NCBI GenBank assembly: GCA_012862575.1
Contig: BLSF01000033.1
Span: forward strand, 62,001-126,000
Direction of reading: 5' to 3'
Source of the DNA: Parietichytrium sp. I65-24A
Taxonomy: Eukaryota > Sar > Bigyra > Thraustochytrida > Thraustochytriidae
DNA: 64,000 bases
Shown: in pieces, positions 30,510 to 41,112 of the stretch
How positions within the stretch are numbered: position 1 is the first letter of the stretch
How the letters are laid out: the number at the start of each line of letters is the position of its first letter
Translations under genes and position numbers: made by a program
Notes under the pieces: generated by a model
What the model was told of the DNA's origin: nothing
The model's database searches: none
The model's input: only the letters and a program-made list of their open reading frames with translations

Positions 30510-31323
30510 CTCCCGACCCACCCAGCCCTTCCGCGCGAACCAAACTTGCAAGAGGCTATATTATATATATATATATAATATATATCCTTGCGCGTACACG
30601 TGCGCACGTACGCGCGTACACGAGTGTACTGTGTACTGTGGACCGAAGTGTACGCGCCGCGTACGCGAGAGCCGCGATTTGATCCTGCAAGCTGGAAGTT
30701 GCTGGGAGGCTGCCGACGCCGCGGAGCGCAACGCGAGAGATTAACTGTCCGCGCACCAACCTGGGACAGCTGCGGGGACAGCTGTGGGGTGTCCTCGAGT
30801 ACTCTTCGGAGAGTAACTGTCTCCTAGTTCGGTGCTTTGCTTGTTGGATTGAGTGAGTGAGTGAGGTGTGCGGTCTTGCTCGGAGGTGAGACGATTGGAG
30901 GAACAGGGAAGCATGGGTTCCTGAAACTATTGTTTACGGTAGCTATCAGGGGCGGGTGGGTTCTTTTCGGGTTCTCGGGCGCGCAGAGCAAGGCGATGGA
31001 TGGAAAGACATTGGCGTCTGGATGGGATGGGTTTGACACGACGCTGCTCTCGCGAACGACTACGCAGCTGCCTCTCTTGCCTCTCTTGCCTCTTAATTCT
31101 TACCTGTTACCTCTTGTCTCTTGCATTGCAGCCTTTTGTCTGTCCTTCGTTGCGCCGAGCGGCTGGCCTTTGCGTGCACATCATGATGGACTCCTGGGCA
31201 TGGAGATGGAAATGGAAGAAAACCTGACTTGATCCAAGCCATGCGAAGGCATCCCGCAGCACAGCCACGGCAACGCGAGCACAGCGACGTACCGACCACC
31301 AGTTTCCGATCCCATCTCCTTCT
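30510..31323. other. Intergenic region upstream of the ABC1K fusion
   Basis: It contains the TATA-rich dyad listed separately, ACGCGTAC-type repeats at 30590-30665 and T/C-rich sequence. No gene could be supported. Confidence 0.5.
30557..30585. promoter_or_regulatory. AT-rich self-complementary tract, possible core promoter
   Basis: An alternating TATA run, almost entirely self-complementary, lies about 50-75 bp upstream of the ATG at 30509. It stands out sharply from the GC-rich surroundings. It could be a TATA element or a cruciform-prone site. Confidence 0.4.
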
Positions 31324-31821
31324 TCATTTGGCGTTTCTCGTCGTCATCGTCTTCTCACGTCCACCCTGGCGCTCCTTCTCCAAGTCCTCCTCCTCTTCCA
31401 TCGTCACCTCTTCCTTCTCCCCCGCAACTCGCTGGACAGGTGTCCCCGGCGCGTACCCCGGCGATTGTTGCGTCCCAGGCGTCCCAGGCGTCCCAGCAGA
31501 GAGCGCGGCCAAGTCGTCCGCGAGGTCGCCCACGTGCTGAAAGATGGGCACGTCCACGCGCGCGGACGTTGCGGAAACCGCGGACGCGCGACGTATGCTC
31601 CTGCGCACGGCCGCGGTGCTGTTCCTGCGGCGGTGTTCGCGGAACGCTGCGCGCCGTTCCGCGCGCCGTTCCGCGGAACCGCGGGCCGGGACTCTGGCGC
31701 GGACGTCTCGAAGCGGATCTCGGCGCACTTGGGAACTCACCGCGCGACGCGCCTCTCTGCGGCTGCTGACGGGCACCACGGCGCGCGGCGGGGCGGACGT
31801 CTCGCTGCGGATTTCGGACAT
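31324..31821 (-). CDS. Possible small Arg-rich hypothetical protein
   Basis: A 165-codon frame with an ATG start. The N-terminal half is rich in Arg, Ala and Ser. A more protein-like segment, VDVPIFQHVGDLADDLAAL, follows, then GTPGTPGT and an acidic C-terminal run. No family is recognised. GC-rich DNA here opens several frames on both strands, so chance is a real alternative. The amphipathic middle segment is the only argument for it being real. Confidence 0.3.
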   Translation of the reverse strand: MSEIRSETSAPPRAVVPVSSRREARRAVSSQVRRDPLRDVRARVPARGSAERRAERRAAFREHRRRNSTAAVRRSIRRASAVSATSARVDVPIFQHVGDLADDLAALSAGTPGTPGTQQSPGYAPGTPVQRVAGEKEEVTMEEEEDLEKERQGGREKTMTTRNAK

Positions 31822-32496
31822 CGCTGGGGGAAAACGCTGCGGACGCTGCGGGTTGGCGGATCGGGGTGAGCCTTTCGGACTGGGTGGACTACTGAGTAAC
31901 TGAGTGACTGACTGAGTAATGACGAAGAAGAGAGCGTTACGACGCGGTCAATGGTCGATGGTCGATGGTCGATGGTCGATGGTCAATGGTCCATGGTCCA
32001 TGGTCAATGGTCAATGGTCAATGGTCAATGGTCAATGGTCAGTGGTCAATGGTCGATGGTCAATGGTCGATGGTCAATGGTCAATTGTCAATGGTCGATT
32101 GTCAATGGTCGATGGTCAATGGTCCATGGTCCATGGTCCATGGTCGATGGTCAATGGTTGATGGTCAATGGTCAAATGTCAATGGTCAATTGTCAATGGT
32201 CGATTGTCAATGGTCGATTGTCAATGGTCGATGGTCCATGGTCGATGGTCAATGGTCAATGGTTGATGGTCAATGGTCAAATGTCCATGGTCAATTGTCA
32301 ATGGTCGATTGTCAATGGTCGATTGTCAATGGTCGATGGTCAATGAATGCCAGCTCGAGGCTTGACGAGCCGCGCGAATGCCAAAAACAAAAAGAGCTTG
32401 AAAGGAAAAGATTGTTAATAGGGATCCCCTCCCTCAGCTGGCAGGTTGCTTGCTCGGAGACTGGATTCCCGCAGGCCCGAAAAGCTGGGGCTTTTT
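31822..32496. other. Intergenic region with heptamer minisatellite
   Basis: Besides the 400-bp heptamer array, it contains short GACT/GAGT repeats at about 31890-31918. It ends at the stop codon of the LRR gene, so the array lies just beyond that gene's 3' end. Confidence 0.6.
31946..32345. repeat. Heptamer minisatellite, unit ATGGTCN
   Basis: About 57 head-to-tail copies of a 7-base unit, ATGGTC plus a variable seventh base (A, G or C). Runs of the A form and of the G form alternate, and a longer repeating phrase with ATTGTCA variants appears twice near 32180-32230 and 32285-32335. Because the unit is 7 bases and stop-free, all three plus-strand frames stay open with a seven-residue WSMVxGx pattern; this is a by-product, not a gene. 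Confidence 0.95.
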
Positions 32497-35400
32497 TCAG
32501 AGGTGAACCACGATGCTGGACTGACGTTGACGAGCTTTCTGGTCTCGGTCCCGACGAACGGGCGGCTGCGAAACGAAGGACGGGTCTTCTAGACGGGAAC
32601 GTTCGTGGAGCACGAAGCGCGAAGCCATGCGCTGTTCCAGCCGCTGTAATGCACCACGGCCCGTCCTGTGGATATTTGGGCAATTGGAGGCATCGATGCA
32701 CAGCAGCTGTGACGCGGGCGATAGCTCTTCGGTGAGGCGACCCACAGCGTAGTCTGTGACATAGGTGCCCGGAAAGGACAGTGTCTCCAGCGGACATTCA
32801 GAAGAACGGAGCGGAGCACAAAAGGTGAGGATACCCTTGTCACCTATCTCATTGTAACCGATGTACAGATCTTGCCACGCGCAGCTGGGCTCCAGCAAGC
32901 GGCTTGCCAAGGCCGCGGCAGCTTCATCTCCAATCGAATTATGCTCCAAGCTGACCACTGCGACCTTTTCTGACCGCAAATTCGCAAACTGCAGTGCACC
33001 TTCGTCGCCGAGGTTGTTCCAATCGAGAAAAATCTCTTCCAGGGTTTCGTTGGACACGAGCGCAGTGCACAGCTTTCGCGCTCCGTCTGCGGAGATGGAA
33101 TTGCGAGAAAGCCTCAAGAGCGTCACGGACTTATTGCTTTTCAAAAACTCGGCACACTTTTCGGCTCCAACATCGCCGAGGTTGTTTCCGCACAATTCCA
33201 AGGACCTGAGATGGAGAACTCGCTTTGTGAAGAGTAGATTCTGACACCCTGACGGGCCTAGCTGATTGTTGCGGAGGTCTAAGCGAAGCAGCTTGGGAGC
33301 CGCGGCTTGGCAGTCGGGGCAGGTCTTGCACGCCCGGATGCACGGCGGCTCTCCGAAGAGACTCTTCGCAATGCCCAGCGCACCCTTATGACCAATTCGA
33401 TTCCCGCTTCTCCAGCTACCAAATGACACCGTCCGCAATGTCCATCTACTCCTGTCGGCGGTAGCCAATGCTGTTGCCAACGCATTTGCACCATCGTCTC
33501 CAATGAGGTTCCCTTCAAATCCAATCTCTTTGATCTTTTGGTTCCACCGAAGCCCGACCGCGGCCACTACCGAGTCAGTGTCCGTGAGGTTCATGTTGGT
33601 ACAGTCCAAGGACCAAGCCTCCAAGGCTTGCTCGTCGTACCGAGGCACGGCAAAGGGGTATTTTGAAGACTGTTCTGGCTCGCTCTCGCCGATTGCTTGC
33701 GCCTGCTTGGGCGTGGCGAAGGCATCTGGTTGCCGAGGCCGTTCTGGTTCAACGCACTGCTGCACTGCCTGGACGACATTAGGCATTTCTTGCTCTACTG
33801 TTTCCCAGCCGGCAGCAAATGCGGCTGGAACGATTGTTTTACGGCCAATTTTAAACGCCTGATGGCAGCTCTCCCAATCGGGTTCTGCCTCGCCTTGGCC
33901 TGACAATAGCACCTTTTGCAGCTCCAAGGTGAACCTTTGCCCCCCGAGGGAACGAATGCACTCTTTATCTAAGCTTATCACTCGCAGGCATGGCATCGCT
34001 TGTATCATCGAGATCAGGAGCGCCAAGTCTTCAAACTGAACTAGGGATGTCTCAGAGGCTTCGATCTTAAGCGTCGAGGCTTGAAAGTTGTGCTCCCAAG
34101 AGAAGGTCTTGATGCGGTGCACCCTCTTGCGTTGTTCTTCGTCGAGTTTGGACAGAAAGAGAGCGATCTGCTCTTTCATACCTTTCGTATAGGTGGACCC
34201 CCAACCAAGTTCCACGGACAGGTCCCAGCAAGTGTTTGCATTTTTTTCCAAAATGGCGCCGAGCATCGTCGAGAGCCAGCCCGGTTTGGAGTGCTTGCGC
34301 TGCTGCCGCTCTTCAGAGTATTTGTGGACTTTTACTACCACCGGGTACTTCAATCCTTCAACCTTTATACGCGATGTGTTGCTTCTTTTAAGTTGAACAA
34401 TCTCAGTGAAAGTGAGTTCCGGGATATTGCGCACGATTTCAAGGCTGTCCGTCACCTTGATGCGCTTTATCAGGGCATTTCGCGAGAGTACTTCTGCTAT
34501 CATCTCAGGAGCGAGCTCAAATGGTTGGAACAATTCAGAAGATAAATCTACTTCCTGAACCATGCTCGTGCTAGCTGACAGCTGCTGTAAGAAGTGCTCC
34601 GCACAGTTCAAAGTGACCTGGTTCCCAGACATGTCCAGAGTTTTCAAGCTCGGCAGCGCTGATAAAACGCCTGCTACCCTTTCCAGCTGTGAGGTTTTCA
34701 CATTCAAGTTTGGGATCCTGAGCTCGATTGCGACGTCAAAGGCAGCCCTCATGAATTTGAGATCTTCAGCCACATTATGAGGGTGCACAGACTCAAGTAT
34801 CGCCGCTCCTCCTTCCAAGCTCCTGCTTGGAGAGACTTTTGCCTCCCTTGATAGGACCCACCTCCTGTAGATGATACCCTTCAGCAGCCTAAACATTTCC
34901 AAACTGCCGTCGCGGAGACACTTTGTATACTTTCGGATTCCCTTCTGCACGATGATTACTGGACTGTTTGTGAACTCGTCCCAGCAGTGAGCTTCTATTT
35001 GCAACAACTGAGCTACAAGTTTGTTGTACTCCCCTTTTTTCTCGGATGAGTTGACCGAAAGTGAAGGCAAATGCGAACCTGCAGTCTGCAGCATTCGAAG
35101 TGCATAGGATCCCTGGGATCCATATTCTTGCATAAGCGGTAGCATTGTCCACATTGTCTCGTCCGGAGGAGCTGAATTGAGCCAATGGAGGTGCTTCTTC
35201 TTGGCCCGCTTTAAATCCCATATTGAACGAAGGGAATTGATGTACGCAGCTCCAACCCACAATGGCGGGCCAATCATTAAGACAGTAACGACTTGCCAAC
35301 ACTGTGAACCGGAGTCTGCACCAGCGGCGGCGCTACTGATAGATGCTAATGTACACAAAAGCGCGCTCAACGCGCCAAGGGCCAGGTTTGCTGCATGCAG

Positions 35401-38400
35401 ATCATTCATTCGGTGCGCGTGAGGCGAGCCGTAAGAGGGCTGTGAGATGGTATGAATAAGCAAGAGCACCACAAAAAGCGACAGATTTAGCACAGTGCTC
35501 ACCGCTGGAGAGTCAGAGAGAGAGGATACCGCTCGAATCACACATATCCAGGTCTTAAACGCGAAGGCGACGTAATCGAACAAAACCACTCTGGGTTGAG
35601 CATGGCGATGCAGATTGGGCTTCACATGCGTCATGTGCAACAATCCGCCTCGAATCAGACATGGCACGGCCATCAAACCAGGTATCAATGCCATTCTGTG
35701 TTGACTGTCGTGCCAGCAAATTACGGATGGATTTCCAGTCCACAGCACCTCATCAACAAATTCGATGCTCTGGCCCGTTTCTCGATTTGTGTAAGCGCAC
35801 CCGCCCACGGTGTGGAGCAAAGCGGCAAGTAGAGGCATGTATGCTACTTCGTACAGGGCCACATTCAGGACAAGATGTCGTGGCCCTAGCCACCAAGTCT
35901 CGACGTCATTTAGATCTTGCGTTGGGAGCCTGCCCCATGTGTCCTTGAATCGCAAGTAATCCACAATCTGAGGGACGACACAAAGAACGTACACGAGGGC
36001 AATCTGCAGCCCTATAAAGGAGGATTGCAAGCTCAGTTCAAGTCCGTAAGAGAGAAGGGACATGCAAGAAAGTGGCGAAGCCCCGTTGAACGAGGCGGCG
36101 GTGAGCCAATAGCCTTCCATGAGCACCCCAATGTACACGAGGAGCTTGTGCGCCCGGAACAGGAAAGCCTGCCTAACCGAAGAAGAGGCATAGAGAGAGT
36201 GATGGTGGATGAATCGCTCAAAAACTCGGTGCTTTTGCGCATACCTCGAGAGCTCCTTTCTTTCGCGATAAAGGAAAGAGCCGGTCTGCGAAATTGACAT
36301 CGTAACCAACACAAACCATGCAGCCAGTCTCGCAGCACGTTTCTCTTCGCTCGCTTCGTTCGACGCACTCACAGAAAATACCTCTGAGATCGTTTGCCGG
36401 TCTGAGTAACCGGAGGTGTAGTTCACACAAAACGCATACATTGAATGTGGCTCCATATCCCTCGCTGGCGTGAATGTGAGGTTATAGTCCTGTTCCGGAT
36501 CCATTTCTATTGGAGTGGAACTCAGAGTATCCAATAACAGTACAGCCTCGTCAATTTCCTTCCCTTCCTTCATCTTGCAGATATATATCCTTCGCGTCAC
36601 GTTTGTGGAAACAAGCTCTGCAGTAAACCCACGGGATATCATTTCTGCGTTAATTCTTGAGCGGCCTCTCTTTAAATCAAATACTGGAAGGCCCTGCTCG
36701 ACGAGGTACTGAAGCGCTAGACTCGCGGAGCCCTCGTAGGACGCGCTTCGGGAACTCTCGAGCTCAATTTGGGCCAGATCTGTGAGACGGTTACTCGAGC
36801 TCAGGTCCTGGATATCGACTTTTGAACCGAACAACCCGAACAAGGACATCTCCACGCGAATGGTACGGTATGACACGATTGAGCTGAAGCGAGGGCAAAA
36901 GTAGCCGAGCTGGTTGCAAAGGCTTGGCTCGGACGATTGCGCGGGGCAGTAGTGATTGTATGGACATGGTGTGGTATCGTCATAGGTCGACCCAGCAGGG
37001 CAATAGTAGCCTTCTGCAGATTTTCGAGTTGAGAGCCGGTCAATTCTACGTCAGTTTACGGTCCGAAAAATGAAATCGAAGAACTCGCTGAAATTGTCTC
37101 CATGTAGCAGGATCACTTACCTGGGCATTCGCAGTCGTCATAAGGCGTGCCGGTGTAGTTGCAGAAACACCCATCCTTAGATGGTGTATGCGTCCTTGAA
37201 TTCCGAAAGCCACCGGGGCATTTGTAAACATCATCAGGCTGCGCGCCAGTCCGAGTGACCTCGCTTGTATTTGTATCCAGCACGTACGTTGCTGAACCTG
37301 TAGTGCCTGGCGGGCAAAAGTAACCCGGAGGGCATGCGAAGGCCTCGATCCAATCCTCTCCGGTTCCGGGTGGGCAAAAATACATCTCTGGGCTGATGAG
37401 AAAAGTTCAAGAAAAGCAATCAAATCAGCAAATCGATGCCAGCGAGGATGAGAGAGCAGAGCAATTACAGAGCACACTTACCATTCATATAGACATGCAG
37501 AATCATCGATTGCACCGCTAATATTAGAATACGTGCCGGCCGGGCACGGCTCCGGGATTGGCCCAGTCGCGCCCGGGCAGTATCCTCCTGATGCACAAGT
37601 TACCATATCTGGAGAATGAGATCCGTAAGGACAATAGAATCCCGGAAGACATGGGAATAAATAGGGGTTCTCCGTCCCTGCTTCGCAATAATAACCGGCT
37701 GGACATAAAACTTGTGCGCTCACCGACCCGGCCTCGCACCAATACCCTTGAGGACATGTCGTGCAGCTTGAAGGCGATGTGCTCAAGGCATACTCTCCAA
37801 ATGTTCCATTCGGGCAAAAAGTTGGCGATTCGCTTTGTGTGGGACAATAAGCCCCAGCCGGGCATCCGATTTGATCTTGCCGCGTGGAGCCTGTTGGACA
37901 ATAAAACCCTTCCAAACACGGCCCGCTACAATCTGCCCTATGCAAATACTCTTCGCCGCCCCAGAAACCCGCAGGACAGAGTTGTGGGGCGTATTGAATC
38001 CCGTCACAAAACGATCCAAGTGGGCAGGGATGCTGATCGTCGGCGCTTGGAGAGGTACTCGCTGAAGGGCAGTATTTCCCGGGAACTAGATCGCACGGCC
38101 CGGAACAATTTGCGTCTTTTAGCATTTGGACGTCCCCATATCGTCCGATTGGGCACGGATTCTCCATCGCTGAGCTAGTTCCACTGGGGCAGTAGTACCC
38201 TGCTGGGCAAGGAGCCCATGTGTCGTTGGTGCTTCCGGCAGGGCACCAGTAACCCTCTCTGCAAAGCCCTTCGCACGAGCGCGTGACCGATTCCCCTTGG
38301 GTTGCGAATGTTCCTGCGGGGCATTTAATGCACATGTCCAATTCAGCCACGAACGATTGCCCAGGATCGCATCGAGCCCGCTCCTTTGCCAAAAGTAATC

Positions 38401-38545
38401 CCGCGAGAACAGCAAGCAAACCAGCTACGACCAACACCCCCGCCGCCGCGCGCCGATGTCGTTTGGAGTAGCTATCCCGTGGACAGTGCAGACACCTGTA
38501 CCGGCACCGCCGCTTTGCCTCTGGCGGGCCCACCAGCTCTCCCAT
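32497..38545 (-). CDS. GCC2/GCC3-like cysteine-rich, multipass membrane, leucine-rich-repeat protein (3 exons)
   Basis: Exons 38545..37482, 37392..37121 and 37013..32497 join in frame to 1,950 residues; introns are 89 and 107 bp with GTAAGT donors. An N-terminal hydrophobic anchor (about 34-54) precedes some 420 residues of cysteine-rich repeats of the type CPAGYYCPSGT, as in GCC2/GCC3 and ephrin-receptor-like modules, likely extracellular. Both splice joins fall inside these repeats and restore their pattern (ECPEMYFCPPGT; CPGEGYYCPAGST), strong support for the model. After a linker with an FCVNYTSG segment come about nine hydrophobic helices (about 672-1040). The remaining 900 residues are presumably cytosolic and hold ribonuclease-inhibitor-type leucine-rich repeats (LRSLELCGNNLGDVGAEKCA and following units). 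It resembles a surface sensor with an internal protein-binding platform; no kinase or nucleotidase is present. Function unknown. Confidence 0.85.
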
Positions 38546-39065
38546 TCCTCAAAGACAAGTACTGCACACATTGAAACCTGTGACGCCCATTTCGCAACCG
38601 ACGGGCCCCTCTCCACGCTTTCTTCTTTGTCACGTGGCCTCTCTGCCTCTCCGCAGTGTTCTTTATGTCAACTTGTCTGTCAGGGTCACCTATTATCAAG
38701 TTGGCAAGTTCAAGTTGTTGAGACCGTTAACGGATATGAATACTGTTTAGGTTATGTGCTTGGTAAGAGGCCAGGAGAGCACTCTTTGAGCTTTGGTCGT
38801 GGAGGCTCGCTGCGTTACAGTTTGCTTGTCAATTTTCAGAGAGGAGGAAGGTAGCAAATGTGAATCTTTGCTGTGCCGAGTATGTGGAGTTTTGATTAGT
38901 ATGATCTTTCTTTTCTTTTCAAGATAGATTTTAATAAAACGGTTTCGTCAATAAGAAAAAGAAAGAAGTCGATGGCGAGGTACAATAGTTTTGCAAGCCG
39001 CGTTCGCGCTGTTTAGCAATCAGAGCAGAAAGCACGGGAGGATAGTGGCTATCAGTGAGAGGTCA
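38546..39065. other. Intergenic region upstream of the LRR gene
   Basis: Holds the presumed promoter of the GCC2-LRR gene and the 3' flank of the carboxypeptidase gene. No coding sequence or distinct repeat noted. Confidence 0.5.
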
Positions 39066-40727
39066 TCACTTTGAATCCAAGGATTCCAACTCTGCGTCGC
39101 TAGGGGTATTCATGTAGCGATCCAAAGCTTTGACAAAATGCTCCCCTATCTTGATGAAGTGAGATGCATGGAGATGGTGGCCGGTAATCGAGCCGTCCCC
39201 GGTGACAATACCGCCCTGCGTAGCTTCCAGGGTCATGCTCAGAACTTGACCCTTGAACTCGCGATGAACATACTCTCTGCCGGCTGCAGACTTTTTGGGG
39301 GACATCTTGAACTGGGAGCAGCTGGAAGAAAATAGGTTTGAGACATAGTCGAATACTTCGACAAAACGCCGCCCGTCCATGTTTTCCGAGTCATGAGATT
39401 CGCGAAGATCGTCTTCGAGCGAGGATGCCCGAAAACGCTGTTCGTACAATGTCTCGCGATCAAGTGGGCAACCCAATATAAAAACATTTGGTTTGGTTGA
39501 GTGCCCGTGAAAGTCGCAAAACACGGTGAGCTCGGGAAGCGCGTTTAGTAGTTCCTTCAGATGCCAGATTGTAGGGTGCTCATCCTCGTCTGCGAACGTG
39601 TAAACGCGGTTGAGGTCCACCCTCGCCAAAGACGTTCGCGAGTTACCATACCTGACCCCGTCAGGGTTAAGCATTGGGATGATTTTAAACGTGAAGCGGT
39701 CCCGGAGCCTCTGAGATTCTTTGGAGGTTTGGTCAAGGAGAGCATTTATGGTACCTTCGATCATGAAGCTTGCATTTGTTTCGCCGGGGTGAACTCTGGC
39801 TGTCAATACGATGTGCTCAGGCCCGCTACCTATTGTAAGCATGTCACAACGATTTTTGGCGATGGTGTAGCACAAAAGCGATCTCTGAAGATGTTGACCT
39901 TGTTTGGCTTCTAGTTCGTCGAGAAATTCTTGCAAATCGGTGAAGCTGTACGGATATGCTTGCGCAAAGTAGCATCGACCTCCGCAGTCTTCTTTGTCTG
40001 AAATTCGAAAAGAGTAGCTCAATGAAAACTCTGTCAGCGAAACAGGACCATAAGACACGTTGGTCCCGATTCGTCGCCATCCAATTCCCTGATTGGCGGC
40101 TTTGGATTCCGAGTAAAACAACGGCAAACAACCTCCCCCTGCCCCAAACAGTGACTCTGACCTGGTGAAGCCCACAAGGTTGAGCCTGTACTCGCGGCCA
40201 GGTTCGATGCCATCTACGGCAAAGTAAAACCACTTTCCATTCCTTCCGCCATTCGACCTCTGATCCTGGTCCAGGTGCAGTTCATACTCCATGTCACCAA
40301 CCCTTAAAGCCTCAGCAAGGTTGCCGCACTCGAATCTGGCCTCAAAGCTGAGTGCATTTGATGTCCACTGCTCACTGGAATCTTCATCGTCAGCTTCACT
40401 CCCATCTCCCACCGCGTCTTCTTCTCCTTCTACCCTCGACTCCTTTTCAGCGTTCACACAGCTCTCAGTGTCTCCATTTCCTTTCTCTACACCACTGTCT
40501 TGCGCCAAAACCCTCGACACCTGCCCATCCGAGCTGGTATAAACGAGATGGGGAGCCTTGCATCGCCTTTTGTAAAACACGAGCCCCGGCTCGAAAGGTC
40601 CTCTGTCCAGAGGCTCTAGCGGCACCTGCTCGTGCGGCTCTCGGATGTGGCGCACCCGCTCAGGCTCAGGCTTAGGAGCAGGACCAGGAGCGGGAGCAGG
40701 GGCAGCACAGTGTTCGTCCGCGGCCAT
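39066..40727 (-). CDS. Cytosolic carboxypeptidase (AGBL/CCP family, M14)
   Basis: A 553-residue intronless protein starting at ATG 40727, which has a strong context (GCCATGG); an upstream in-frame extension is less likely. CCP enzymes remove glutamate residues from the ends or side chains of tubulin and other proteins. The family N-terminal beta-rich domain (LSFEARFECGNLAEA, WFYFAV) precedes the M14 peptidase. Zinc ligands are in HPGE (H313, E316) and DFHGHS (H407), with MLNPDGV and the substrate-contacting VDLNR; the catalytic Glu is in SMTLEATQGG (E501). All key residues are present, so it should be active. The insertion between about 80 and 120 is acidic. The N-terminal motif order best fits AGBL5/AGBL4-like members, but I cannot place it firmly in a subfamily. 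Confidence 0.92.
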   Translation of the reverse strand: MAADEHCAAPAPAPGPAPKPEPERVRHIREPHEQVPLEPLDRGPFEPGLVFYKRRCKAPHLVYTSSDGQVSRVLAQDSGVEKGNGDTESCVNAEKESRVEGEEDAVGDGSEADDEDSSEQWTSNALSFEARFECGNLAEALRVGDMEYELHLDQDQRSNGGRNGKWFYFAVDGIEPGREYRLNLVGFTRSESLFGAGGGCLPLFYSESKAANQGIGWRRIGTNVSYGPVSLTEFSLSYSFRISDKEDCGGRCYFAQAYPYSFTDLQEFLDELEAKQGQHLQRSLLCYTIAKNRCDMLTIGSGPEHIVLTARVHPGETNASFMIEGTINALLDQTSKESQRLRDRFTFKIIPMLNPDGVRYGNSRTSLARVDLNRVYTFADEDEHPTIWHLKELLNALPELTVFCDFHGHSTKPNVFILGCPLDRETLYEQRFRASSLEDDLRESHDSENMDGRRFVEVFDYVSNLFSSSCSQFKMSPKKSAAGREYVHREFKGQVLSMTLEATQGGIVTGDGSITGHHLHASHFIKIGEHFVKALDRYMNTPSDAELESLDSK

Positions 40728-41112
40728 GGCTTTGTTGTCTCTTGGAATTCCCAAAAGGCTCGAGCTTGCGAGGTGACAACATGTGACAACATGTGACAAC
40801 TGCACAAGTGAGATCGTTTAGTTACTATAGTGCCGGTATGCAGCGCACTAGCTTTGAGAGTGAAGTGAAGGTGTACTCGAGTACGAAAAAGTGGTAACGA
40901 TGGTCCTGGAATAGTTAGTGGACATCTCGAATGGTTTGAAGGTTGTTTCACGAACAATTGGTTTGATCAAAGACAAGAAGGAAGGAAGGAAAGAGGAAGA
41001 AAGAAAGAGGAAGAAAGAGAACACATGTTTTCGTGTGAGCGAAAGAAACATGGCAGTGGGATATGCAAGTATGTACAACAGTGCGGCATTGCATTTGCTG
41101 TTGGCGGTCACA
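40728..41112. other. Intergenic region between carboxypeptidase and bZIP genes
   Basis: Contains a GTGACAACAT triple repeat at about 40770-40800 and a GAAAGAGGAAG purine tract at 40978-41020. No gene seen. Confidence 0.5.

Noticed and set aside
29679-30578. Plus-strand frame of 299 codons
   Set aside because: Antisense to the SCP2/FYVE part of the ABC1K gene, whose zinc ligands prove the other strand.
31919-32735. Three overlapping plus-strand repeat proteins with WSMVxG units
   Set aside because: A 7-base stop-free repeat keeps all three frames open; there is no conserved start or other domain.
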